Source: Lantana camara (Eukaryota; Streptophyta; Magnoliopsida; Lamiales; Verbenaceae). From it: DNA of 64,000 bases. Positions within the stretch are counted from its first letter, which is position 1, and the number at the start of each line of letters is the position of its first letter. A model generated the notes under the pieces. It was given only the letters and a program-made list of their open reading frames with translations, had not been told where the DNA came from and made no database searches. This document shows positions 51,826 through 62,663 of this stretch, in pieces. The stretch covers positions 99,363,001-99,427,000 of the forward strand of contig CM074861.1 of assembly GCA_037501455.1 (NCBI GenBank). Reading direction: 5' to 3'. The translations under genes and the position numbers were made by a program.

Positions 51826-53679
51826 TCAAAAATACAAGAAGTTAAAATCTGTACCTTTGTAAAGGAGAGCTACATCCATGTCATCTTCCATTGTCATGTC
51901 CTCGTACATCACGTCAAGAACATGCTGAATTTCACCTGCATCTCCAACTAACAAGTCACCTGAATGAAACTCATGAAGTTTGCCATCCATCTCAATCCAG
52001 CTACACCCCGGAGTTTTAGTAACACCCTTCTGTTTCATAAGGACTCTCATCCTAGCACAATCATCCCACCTTCTCATATCCGCATATATTTTTGATGAGA
52101 TTACATAATTTCCAGAATTCAAAGGCTCCATTTCTAAGAGAAGCTGCATGACCCTTTCACCAATATCTACATTTTTCTGCTTCTGGCATGCACCAAGCAG
52201 CGACCCTAATAAAATCTCATCTGGTTTTTGTGGCATCTTCTGAATGAAGTCCCAAGCTTCATAAACCCGTCCGGAACGAGATAGAAGATCAACCATGCAT
52301 GAATAGTGCTCAACTTTTGGAGCTAGCCCAAAAGATGAGCTCATCATATTAAACAGCCGATAACCTTCTTCCACCAAACCAGCATGAACACATGCTGAAA
52401 GCACTCCGACAAACGTGATATCATCGGGACATGCAACTTTTTCCTCTTCCAACATTTGGTTGAATAAGGAAAGTGCCTCTTCAGCACGTCCATGAAAAGC
52501 ATGTCCAGAGATCATCGCGTTCCAAGAAACCTCGTTTTTTTTAGGCATTTTTTCAAAAACTCTTGATGCCAGTTCTAAATTCCCACACTTTGCATACATA
52601 TCTACTAAAGCGGTTGCTACATAAATGTTAGTCCGGAGTCCGCTTTTTGTTGCATATTCATCTACCCACTTCCCCAAATCCAGAGCACCAATTGAGGCGC
52701 ATGCAGAAAGGACGGCAATTAAAGTAATTTCATTAGGTTCTGGCCCAGTTTCCTTCATGACATTAAATAAGGAGATTGTTTCATCGGACTCTCCATTTTG
52801 TGCATACCCTGTAATCATCGCATTCCAAGTGACTACTCCTTTTGTTTTCATGCAGCTAAAAATCCTCCTAGCTGACTCCAATTCCCCACATTTCCCGTAC
52901 ATATTAATCAAAGCAGAACCAATATACGAATTAAACTCCATCATTTTCTCCACAATATACTCCTCAATCCACCTTCCTAAATTCAAGTCCCCCAAGTCAC
53001 CGCATGCCCCAAGCACACTCACGAGCGTCATCTCATCAGGTTCCATTCCCACCTCCCTCATTTTTCTAAACATTACCACGGCCTCTCCAGCAAATCCTAG
53101 CCTCGAATATCCCGAGATAATTGAATTCCAAGATACCGAGTCCCTCTCGGTCATTTCATCAAACACTTTCTGCGCAAAACCCATCTCTCTACACCTTGAG
53201 TACATTGTGATGAGTGAATGAGCCACATGAAAATCCATAAGCAAGCCACCTTTCAAAACCTCACAATGAACTAATCTTCCTACTCTTAAATCTAAAATAC
53301 TCCCGCAAGATATAAAAACAAATGGGTACGTGAAATTATCCGGCTTCACACCTAAAGATTTCATCTTGACAAAAAAATCTATAGCAATATCAAAATTTTG
53401 CCATGTGGTAGCCAAACCTCTTATCATTATGTTAAACGCATAACTGTTAATGGGTACTCGGTGGAAGAAGCGAGTTGAATAGCCATAATCCTTCAGGTCA
53501 ATAATTCTCGAGAGCAAGTAATTGGGCATCGGCATTCGAATGGAATAAACAAGTATTTGCGTGTGTATTTGCTGAACCTGTTTGATGGATTTGCACTTCT
53601 TCAAGAAGAGGAGGAGCTGATCAACGAGAGTCTGCCCTGGCAGTTGTGACACTCTGAATTGGCGGGAAATCGAACTCAT
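51826..53679 (-). CDS. pentatricopeptide repeat protein, PLS class with E domain (617 aa)
   Basis: Organellar RNA-binding protein; PLS/E-class members act mostly as specificity factors for C-to-U RNA editing. One exon, ATG at 53679. The N-terminal CKSIKQVQQIHTQILV is followed by about fourteen P, L and S repeats between residues 60 and 500 (for example VVTWNAMITGYAQNGESDE and VSWNAMISGHAFHGRAEEAL). The end is an E/E+ type domain with ISSKIYADMRRWDDCARMR and GVTKTPGCSWIEMDGKLHEF. No DYW deaminase domain. Length and order resemble Arabidopsis At2g34400. The frame is intact. Target organelle and RNA site cannot be read from sequence. Confidence 0.93.
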   Translation of the reverse strand: MSSISRQFRVSQLPGQTLVDQLLLFLKKCKSIKQVQQIHTQILVYSIRMPMPNYLLSRIIDLKDYGYSTRFFHRVPINSYAFNIMIRGLATTWQNFDIAIDFFVKMKSLGVKPDNFTYPFVFISCGSILDLRVGRLVHCEVLKGGLLMDFHVAHSLITMYSRCREMGFAQKVFDEMTERDSVSWNSIISGYSRLGFAGEAVVMFRKMREVGMEPDEMTLVSVLGACGDLGDLNLGRWIEEYIVEKMMEFNSYIGSALINMYGKCGELESARRIFSCMKTKGVVTWNAMITGYAQNGESDETISLFNVMKETGPEPNEITLIAVLSACASIGALDLGKWVDEYATKSGLRTNIYVATALVDMYAKCGNLELASRVFEKMPKKNEVSWNAMISGHAFHGRAEEALSLFNQMLEEEKVACPDDITFVGVLSACVHAGLVEEGYRLFNMMSSSFGLAPKVEHYSCMVDLLSRSGRVYEAWDFIQKMPQKPDEILLGSLLGACQKQKNVDIGERVMQLLLEMEPLNSGNYVISSKIYADMRRWDDCARMRVLMKQKGVTKTPGCSWIEMDGKLHEFHSGDLLVGDAGEIQHVLDVMYEDMTMEDDMDVALLYKGTDFNFLYF

Positions 53680-54247
53680 GGGTTGGTAAAAGCAAATATG
53701 AAAACGTTGTTCTCAGACGTGAGCAGCGCTTGATATCAAGGAAAAATCATAGTCGCAATATTGCCAAATTTTAAAGCTGTTTCATTGGAGCACATTAGGC
53801 TTTTTAGAGTTCTTCTAGACAGACCTGCTTAATGTTGGGCCATTTAAATCTAAAAAAATAACCCTAAGCTCATTAAGCCAATTCGCGAGGAGGTAAAATC
53901 ATCCCAAAAATTAATCCAATTTTGTTTAACTCGCGACCGTAGTAATAATTTTAAAATTGTCTGAACTTTTTACGAAAATAGAAAGAACTGTTGGATTGAG
54001 AAAATTAGATTGGCGATCCGTGCTGTTGGATTAGCTGCTGTAGAAGGCCCATAACTACTTTCTCCCCTGAATGATTGATTTTCTTGGTTTTCTTTTCCTA
54101 TTAACTTCTCTTCTCGGGGTTATTTGTTAGAATTATATTATGGTGGAAGAGGCCTCAGAGCTATTTCAAATTCTTGATTCCATTCTAACTTGTAGAATGA
54201 GTTTCTTTCTTTTGTCTGGTCCTAGCAATCTGTCTCTCCTGATTTCC
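53680..54247. other. intergenic, PPR promoter side
   Basis: Upstream region of the PPR gene. A short open frame (54140-54355) enters the hAT element and is not called a gene. Confidence 0.45.
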
Positions 54248-54255
54248 TCTGACAG

Positions 54256-55675
54256 CAATGACGGAGCCAGAGGGGGGCCCCCCAAAATTTTAAAATTTTT
54301 TTTACTATATATAAATTTTAAAAATTTTATTATTTTGCCCCCCCTAAATTTATAAATTCCCCCCCCCCCCCCCCCCCCGAATTTAAATTTTATTTTTAGT
54401 ATTAATTTACTTTAATTTTGATTAGTTTTCTCAATCCAAATGCATTTTTTACTTCGTTTCTCGATAAAAAAAATCTTTTGATCTTCTTTTCCATATTAAA
54501 AAATCTTAAATTAATCTTTTATGTCTCTTAAGTCTTAAGTCTTTTGATCTTCTTTTTCATATTAAAAAATCTTAAATTAATCTTTTATCAACATCTTCTT
54601 CCTCTTTTATTTTTCTATTCTCCGTTTTTTCTTGTGCTCAACTTAAAACTCTCATTTTTCTAATTTTCAAAATCTACATGAAAAAAAAGTTGATCGTGAT
54701 CCAAGTTATCCAATAAAATCAGCAGGTAATATTAACTTATATTTAGTTTTAGTTTATTTTTTATAGTTTTATTATGAATAAATTATTTAGATAAAATTTA
54801 TGATTAATTGTTAATGATAAATCAGGTTTATATTTTGAGAAAAGATTGTATAGGTTAAAGATAACTACGTGTATTTAATTTAGGATAATTTATTAGTGGT
54901 AGAGTTCTATATTTAAATATCTATGAGAATAGGATAAAGATAACTGTGTTTAATTTTAGATAATTTAGTGTTGATATGAGTTCTGTATATTAAGATTTCT
55001 TTATTTATTATTAAGATAACTGTGTTAATTTTATTTTTTATTATGGATAGATTATTTAGTTTAAAGATTGTATCTAAATAATAATTTTAATTTAACTTTT
55101 ATTAGGAAGATAATCATGTTAATTTTAGTTTTTCTTTTAATATAGATAACTTATTTAGTTAGAAATTTGTATCTTAAATAATAATTTTAATTATTTTTTT
55201 AATTATGGATAACATTTATAATTAATTTGTTAAGTTATCTTTATCTCTATGACTATCAGAATAGTTAAAGATAAATGAATTTTCATTTATTTAAGTTGTT
55301 TTGTTATTTGACTTATTATTTTATTTTAAATCATGTTAAATTGAGTCCATGATTTTTTAAATTTATATAGGAACTATGAGTAAAAGGAATTTGGAGCTTT
55401 ACTTCAAAATAGCAATACACCAGGACACTTTAACAATTCGTGATAATGCATCTATTTTCTTGAGAGTTTACACTTCAACAATTCATGATAATGCACCTAT
55501 TTTCTTGAGACTTTAATGATAAAATAATAAGTTAAATTTTACGTTGTACTTGTTTTAAATTATACTTGTTTTATTTATATATATCGAATAAAATAATATT
55601 TATTTAAAATATATATATATATATTTTTTTTTAATTTTTGGCCCCCCCTTCTATGAAATCCTGGCTCCGTCCCTG
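54256..55675 (+). mobile_element. non-autonomous hAT-like element, 1,420 bp
   Basis: Terminal inverted repeats CAATGACGGAGCCAGA and, on the other strand, CAGGGACGGAGCCAGG. Flanking 8-bp duplications are TCTGACAG (54248-54255) and TGTGACAG (55676-55683), with one mismatch. The interior includes ATGAGTAAAAGGAATTTGGA near 55375, reminiscent of the start of hAT TTF-type transposases (weak evidence), but no transposase body. A run of 19 C at about 54361-54379 is inside. Confidence 0.75.
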
Positions 55676-55683
55676 TGTGACAG

Positions 55684-55768
55684 GATACATATCAGGAGCT
55701 TCTTGATTGAGGAGTCTGAAGCAGTTTGCTTAAATAGTTAGCAAGATCAGGTGTTAATTTGTGAAACT

Positions 55769-55799
<31 letters not shown>

Positions 55800-56100
55800 A
55801 AAAACAAAACGAAGGCCCTTGTATTAGCTTCTCCTGATGTTTGGTCGAGTAAGAATAATCTTGAGCAAGCTCAGTCTCAATATGCGCATTAGAGAGGGTA
55901 CAAAAGACAAAACCAGAGAGAGTCCGGTCAATATGTGTTGATCAATGTAGAGATCAATATTTCAAATTTATTTAGTCAGGAAACAGGATTGTGACAGTTG
56001 TTCACTGTGCTCTCTTCTTATAGATGAAAAAAGTGAATGCGCAAATTAATTTTATCGATTATAATTTCTCACGTCCTTTCTGTTGACTTGTTTATTCCAG
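55684..56100. other. intergenic or intron upstream of the HAD exons
   Basis: No earlier exon of the hydrolase, such as one with its DxDGT motif, was found here. It contains a C-rich/A-rich tract at 55771-55808. Confidence 0.45.
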
Positions 56101-57475
56101 GGGTTGCTCGTCTATGGCGCACAAGGTCGGGAAATATTCAGAAAGAATTTGGATCCTGGTGTCTGCAGAGATGTGAGTACTTTTTCTTTTTTACTTCATG
56201 TATTTTTTGTTGTGAGTGTGTTCGTGTAGGTGAAAAAACTCCATTACTATAATAAAGTTTAGTTTATACTACTTTTGACAATTTCTGAATGATCTTTCTA
56301 AAAATTGTACATTCTTGTGGAGGACAGTAGAAATTGTAACCTTTCACATTGTATCGACATATTAGGATCAGTAGATCGTTATGGTTGGTCACTATGCTCT
56401 TATCCAGCATGTTTATGTCTACTGCTTATAATTTTAAAGTTACTGTGTTAGGCTAGACATACGAAGTTTGGATGATTATAAAGACAGGGCCATGATTCTG
56501 CCTGCATATCTATGTCAAGAAGTTGTTTCCTTACTAGTATCTTTGTTCTTATGCCACCCGCTACTTCAATTAATTCAGAATTTGCATATACATAAATCAA
56601 TATTTATGCATTTTTTCAATCAGTAGTTTTATGTGTATTTTTTTCATATTGCGCACTCTTGTACTCTCTGAAGCATAAGGTTCCAATTATTGCCTTCAGT
56701 CAGGACCGGTGCTTAACATTGTTTGAACACCCTTTTGTGGACTCACTGCATATCGTGTATCATGAGCTAAAGGTGACTTATTTACTTATTGTAGGTTCTC
56801 AACTCTTTATGTAAGTAAGCTCAAGCATAGTTCCTTAAAGTGTTTGACATTCAATCTTTGGACAGGCAGAGGTTATACCATCAGTAGAGCAGCTCATGGC
56901 AAGTGCAGAAATAAAGGTTTTATACAACACTTAGGAGTACCTGATCTTTTTCAGCATACATAAGGATATCGTACAAACTTCATCCTATGATTTTTATTTT
57001 TGATCCTCTATCATCTGATTTATTGTAGCTTAAGTGATGATGGTATCAGAAATGGAGCACTCATTATTATTCTTGATTTTGGTTGACCATTATATTTCTT
57101 CTAGTTATAACAACTTCTAAAATAATAGGTAAAACTTATTACATTCAACAAACTATTTCAGGCTTGTACTTAATTTTTACTTGTCTGACATGATTAGTTG
57201 GATTTTCTCTCAAAACATACATGTAGGTTATTATTTTTGTTCGTCAAATATGTTTGCTGCTTAGCTATTACCATTGTCCTTGCAGAAAATTCTCTTCCTG
57301 GACACTGCTGAAGGAGTTTCGGGCACTCTGTGCCCATATTGGGAAGAAGCAACAGAAGATCGTGCATCTGTAGTTCAAGCTCAAGCAGATATGCTGGAAA
57401 TTGTTCCACGTGGGACCTCAAAAGGAAGTGGAGTAAGAATACTTCTTGATCATCTAGGTGTTACTCCAAACGAGG
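56101..57475 (+). pseudogene. HAD-superfamily (Cof-type) hydrolase exons, probably a pseudogene
   Basis: Middle exons of a Cof-like haloacid-dehalogenase-type phosphatase, as found in plant plastid/cytosolic HAD hydrolases. Exons: 56101-56172 (GLLVYGAQGREIFRKNLDPG), about 56645-56772 (KVPIIAFSQDRCLTLFEHPF), 56866-56916 (AEVIPSVEQLMASAEIK), 57286-57475 (KILFLDTAEGVSGTLCPYW, ending DHLGVTPNE). The exons keep frame, but no AG acceptor fits before the second one. The N-terminal exons with the nucleophile Asp and the last exon with GDGxND are not seen in the window. Missing exons could lie beyond repeat insertions, so a fragmented pseudogene is likely but not certain. Confidence 0.65.
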
Positions 57476-59968
57476 TACTCAACAACGTCAACCTGATGTT
57501 TTCTCTCATTAAAAAGTCTTCAAATTTCCTTTTTTTAGGAAACTAGCAAGGTGCACATGCGTTGCACGGGTATGCCAGCTCGTAATTATTGTTGGTGGTT
57601 GTTTTTTTCTTTTAATTTATGATATGTAGTGTTTTTTAAATATAATTACCTTTTTTTTCATTTGCTTTAATTCTTGAAAGATATGTGTCATGTGCATGGA
57701 ATTGATTCCGTTTGGAAATGTAGATAGTGTTGTAGTTTTTTTTTTTTCAATAATAAGTGTTCAATATATTCATATGAATATTTGAAACTCATGTACATGT
57801 ACGTACTTCTTATTTCTCATTTCTATATCCATAGGTCGATCCCTTATTCCTTTTCTTTCTTTATTGTTTTCAATAACTTCATTTTTTCATACTTCTCCTT
57901 GACTTTGTTTGGGTACTTTCTCTTGAAAAATGATGCTAGACTTTCATTAGCAACCTCAACAACTTATTTAAATAGTGTGATTGTGGCTTGTTCACTCTCA
58001 TCTGCTACGTTTAGGGGAACCCTATACCTGTATTTTTCGAATTTTGTAGTTTAATTATCTTTATATTATATTACTGTTTTAAATTTTATGGGTTTTTAGA
58101 TCTCATATTTTGGTGATGCTTCCACTTCATCATCCATACAATTTAATCACTGTATTCCTTGCATTGTTTTTTATATTGATCTTGTGCAATTGTTGCAAGT
58201 TTCATACCAGGGCGTGAATATGTTTTCTACGGAATCGACTTTTGCTTTGAAGTAGTAGTGTTTGTTCTTTAAGTGTTAGTGGAGTTTGTGTTTCCATGAA
58301 CCCAAAAAATATTATAGTATTGTGTTAGTTTGTGATAAAAATATTAGTCTCAAATATTATAAAGAACATTTTAGTTACAAGCTCGTGTTTCTATTTTCTA
58401 GATTACCTCTTATTACTGCAACGATTATAAATCATTTCTGTGATGGATATTTCATTGGTGTTTTTCATTTTATTCGTCATCCATAATTTCATGTTTCCTC
58501 GGAGGTCACCCACCTGCTCATCATAAAACGACCATTGTTATCGATTCTTTAGTAATTTTAATAATATACTATTATTCATTTTTTTCATTATATTATGAGA
58601 ATAAAATAAGTTCAACTCACCATGTATTAAGCTTTTTTGACTTTACACAAGTTGCCTTTAATTGTAGTTCACTTTGTAAAGCATTTGTTTTTATTAAGTG
58701 ATTCATTTTGATTATAAAATACATTTGATACAAGTATTTCTTTTTTTTTTTTTTTTTGCATGTATTTTTGTATCATACCTCGGTATATCTGCTTTTGAAA
58801 CCACTGTCCTTCTATTACTGCTTTTGAAGCCACCGTCCTTTTGAAATTCCCACAATTACTCTCTTGTTTTTCATTTTTTGAAACCACTGTCCTTCTGTTA
58901 CTGTTAGATCGTCCCAAAAATTAATTGTGATAGTTCCCGCTTTTCACAAGAATAAAATATTTGAATTAATAATAATTCCATCGTACATTGTAAATGTTTA
59001 ATCATTTTCTCACTCATCATTCATTATTGCCACTTCTCTTCTATAGTCTGTGTTTCTGTTGTTTCTTCAAAATTAAAATGGTTGTTTCACTTTCTTAAAA
59101 AACCCAATTACATCTGCATTTTGTCTAGGTTAGTTTTTTTTCCCAATTTAATTAAAAAATATCTTGAATTGTTTAATAACTAAAAATAATTGAAAATTTA
59201 CCAATAAATTGATTTTCATCAAAACTGATTGTGATTTCTTGAATTCTGTAAAATGGGACGTGATCTCTTTGTAGATATGCTTCTCATCAACTTCTTTCAC
59301 AGTTGTTGCTGCTTGGAGTACCAACTCAATTCAAAAATTGACATTTATGTAATTTCTATTTATTTTCTTCATTATTGTATTCTGTATTATGTAAGTTCTA
59401 AGATCAAATCATTTTTGTAGTGCGCTCCCATATCCGTAAATATAATGTCATGTATTTTTGTTCCCTATGAACTTAACATTGAACATATTGAATAAATACT
59501 TTTTTCCGGATATGATCAAAATCCAAATAAAACACTTGAATATTACATAAAGGACCCTATGAATCGAGTAAGTAAATATATATATAGATGAATTAAGGCA
59601 TATTCAATATATGTATTCTTGTAAGGTTCTTCCATGAGGATCGGAAGAGGTGAAACAAAATAACATTTGTAATATCTGTTATAAATTTTACACAGGCCCC
59701 TAACGGTGAGGGATCTTTATTGGGGTGGCTCAATTACCTTTACATAATAATGGCCCAATAAAAGCCCAAGAGAATTGGCATTTGAAGAAAATCACGGTAA
59801 TCACCCACCAGCAACCAAAAATCGCCGCAATGCGGCACAGATGAATGGGTTTAAGACCGTTTAATTTTAGTTGAATCATCAATAAAGTATTTGGTACAAT
59901 ATATGATTCTATATATATTTCAAGAAAAAGAGTGCTAAGTAACTTAATGGCCTGAATATATTTTTCTC
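57476..59968. other. repeat-rich, AT-rich region
   Basis: No gene is seen. It starts soon after the last HAD exon with AAGGTGCACATGCGTTGCAC (57549-57568), a word common at ends of plant repeats. The short frames (57782-58054, 58286-58486, 58669-58917) are low complexity. CCACTGTCCTTCT repeats occur at about 58800-58910. Confidence 0.45.
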
Positions 59969-60258
59969 GAGATAAATATTTTGAACATCATGTACTATCG
60001 CGGTTTTTTGACTTTGCATCCCGAACTAAAAAAAGTCTGCGTTTGCATCCTCAACTATTGTTTTGTAATAAATTGCAACCTGGTTTCACTCATCATGTGA
60101 CACCTGGAAGAAATTTGGGGTACGTGTCATACATCCATTGGAACGAGGTTACAATTTATCACAAAACAATAGTTGAGGATGCAAACGCAAACTTTTTTTA
60201 GTTCGGGATGCAAAGTCCAAAAATCGCGATAGTATAGGATGTTCAGAATATTTATCCC
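59969..60258. mobile_element. foldback MITE, 290 bp
   Basis: Nearly palindromic: the left arm begins GAGATAAATATTTTGAACAT and the right arm on the other strand GGGATAAATATTCTGAACAT. The arms of about 110 bp share TTTGCATCCCGAACTAAAAA and TTTGCATCCTCAACTATTG. Flanks ATTTTTCTC and TTTTTTCTC suggest a 9-bp duplication (8 of 9 match), as in MULE-derived MITEs. Confidence 0.75.
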
Positions 60259-60345
60259 TTTTTTCTCAAAAGCAATAAAAATCAAACCACCTAATTATTC
60301 TAATTGTGTTCATAATTTCCCTTTTTCACTTGAAAAAGACTGTAA

Positions 60346-60465
60346 TTTTTTATTTTTTATTTTTTATTTTTTAAACACACACACTCCAAGTGACCAGAGG
60401 GATTCGAATCCGAGTCATTGCCTTCGAGAAATACCCCTCAAACTACTTGGTCAACCCCTGTTGGC
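60346..60465 (-). mobile_element. tRNA-derived SINE (family 1) with 11-bp target duplication
   Basis: Minus strand: CAACAGGGGTTGACCAAGTAG, TCTCGAAGG, box B GGATTCGAATCCC, GTGTGTGTGTTTAAAA, then an A/T tail. AAAGACTGTAA is duplicated at 60335-60345 and 60466-60476. It closely resembles the copy at 34991-35110. Confidence 0.82.
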
Positions 60466-60476
60466 AAAGACTGTAA

Positions 60477-61901
60477 AAATTTAATAATGTGCAGAAAAAT
60501 AAAACTATTTACTTTATTGATTCGAAAATGTAAATGAATCAATTGTTTCGAAAATATAAATGAATCAATTGTTTTGAAGCATAGAATAGCAAAACCAAAT
60601 ATGATCAATCATGTATAAAGCTGGAATAATTTTGAAGCTTCCCTTGGAATCATCTATCGATTATCCATCTTAAGGTTCCAAAAACTAATTTTCTTATTTG
60701 ATTCTTGAGTAGAAGTATGCATGTATTAGCAAATATTTCAAATATTACGAACATTATCATTTACTATTCACTCACAATTCTCAAAACTTGTATTTTATTT
60801 ACCTGATTGTCCATAAATATGAACTTTCTTATGGATTTAAAATCCTGCCTCGTCTCCTTGTTGTTGCCCTGTCGAATCACCATCACCTTAATTTTTGCTT
60901 CCATTTGTTTTGGTTTTAGTGAAATAAGAGGAATTATTTCGGAAGTATCATGATTTTCCATGATAAGTATTTTTGTGTATTACTCTGGATGTGGGACTTT
61001 CGCTAGTGACTGGTGATGCTATTGGACCAATATATAGAGCTCAAAATAGCCAACATTGAATGTGAAATACTATTGTTTTATTGAACATATGAGAAATTTT
61101 TGTACTTGTGTTACTGTGCAATTACAAATATAAATAATTAACATTGATAGGATATAGTAATAGGTGGAATTAGCCGAAGGGGTGAAAACTTTGGTTTAAA
61201 ATAATTTTGTTAATTATAATTGTAGTTACATGAATAAGTGTATAACATCGTTTATAGTGATATGTCATCTTGTTATTCTCTATATATGGAAATTTATTTT
61301 ATGCTAATAGTAATAAAACTATCACTAACAATTTCTTACTAATTTTATTTTATTTGGTTTAAATATTAGTAATGTTTTTTTTGAACGATTTTTATATGTT
61401 TGAAATAAAGAAAAGGAGAAGTACAAAAATCTTTTTTCCTTTTTTTCCATCTTGTAAATTATCTTGCAATATTCTTGTAATTGGTTTTAAATAGATGTGT
61501 GTATTTTGATTACGGCCATTGAAAAACATGGATAGAGATGACGAAAGTTCAGCATCATTTTTCAAAAGAAAGTTTCAAACAAAAATGTAGAGAAGCATGA
61601 AAAAACAAAGTGGTTGGAAACAATAAAAGAAAAGAAAAGGAATAAGGTATCATCAAAGGACAAGAGATATGAATAATATGAAATACGTGCTTTAATTTCC
61701 AATATGCATATGATTGGATTGAAAACTTAAAAAAAAAAAAAAAAAAAAAAGAAACACGACGGAGCATGATAGGAACATAAATTAGAGAGGTATTTTGATC
61801 CAATACTATGATGATGGCAAGGATTATCCAGAGAAGTAAAGAATCAGAAACAGAAATAGCTCTAAAGTAATAAGAGAGGGAAGCATGGACAACTTACAGA
61901 C
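60477..61901. other. intergenic, no gene recognised
   Basis: AT-rich sequence with a poly(A) run at about 61730-61750. The open frames 60764-60961 and 61555-61803 have no recognisable domain. Confidence 0.45.
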
Positions 61902-62663
61902 TTACATACCAAGTTCATCATCCGAATCATATAAATCTGTCTCTAATTCCATCTTTACCAAGTTACTGGTAGAGTGATGAATAAACTACTGAAGCTAAAA
62001 AAAAAAAACATGGAATATTATTCCTAAATTAACAAAGATATTTCTAGTTTAAATCAGTATAAAGAATTTCATGGATGAAAAAGAGCATAAGCCATTATGC
62101 AAACTTTTACTTTTGAAAGTAACCAAAACTGCCGCGAACAGGACTAAAAATTTCAAACTATTTCAACCGCAGACCTAGTCATGAGACCAAGTTAATTTAT
62201 CCAATAATTCATCTCAATGGGTCCAACAGCTTTAGTTCTTTTAGGCGATTGGTAAATCCTTTTTGCATCCACAATTCCTTCCGCAAAGCCAGACCAATAC
62301 AATCACTATCAATAAATAACTTATGCCCTTCATGGCAAAGACAAAACGGTTCCCATACATGTTCCCTGCACAAAAATTTAAAGTTCAATTCACATTATAG
62401 AGAACCTTATAAGACAAATACTGAAAAGCAGTCAAAAATATAAATCAACTTCTCATATGTGAAACTGTGTGTAAGGCTTCCGATCAGCGTTTGAGAAATG
62501 ATCATGTTAAGATGTACACACAAAATATATATGTGGGAAATCTGCATTGCAAATAAAGATTACCATGAAACTCTACCAGGCCCGCTTCTTGGCACATGAT
62601 CAAATGCGGCCTCCGATGCACGTTTCAGCTCGCCGACTGTGCTGGTCTTTGATAACTCAATTC
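61902..62663 (-). CDS. ubiquitin-like protein, U11/U12 snRNP 25K-like, partial
   Basis: Exons inferred by translation and splice signals: 62574-62663 (IELSKTSTVGELKRASEAAF) and an exon from 62365 downward (EHVWEPFCLCHEGHKLFIDS). Their join across a GT-AG intron restores the W of the RVSW-EHVW junction. A likely last exon near 61902-61977 encodes NLVKMELETDLYDSDDELGM and a stop. The product resembles the ubiquitin-like family annotated U11/U12-25K-like in plants. The middle of the protein (the usual DGDQL segment) was not found and the frame after FIDSDCIG is unclear, so this may be a pseudogene. 5' exons were not identified. Confidence 0.45.
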
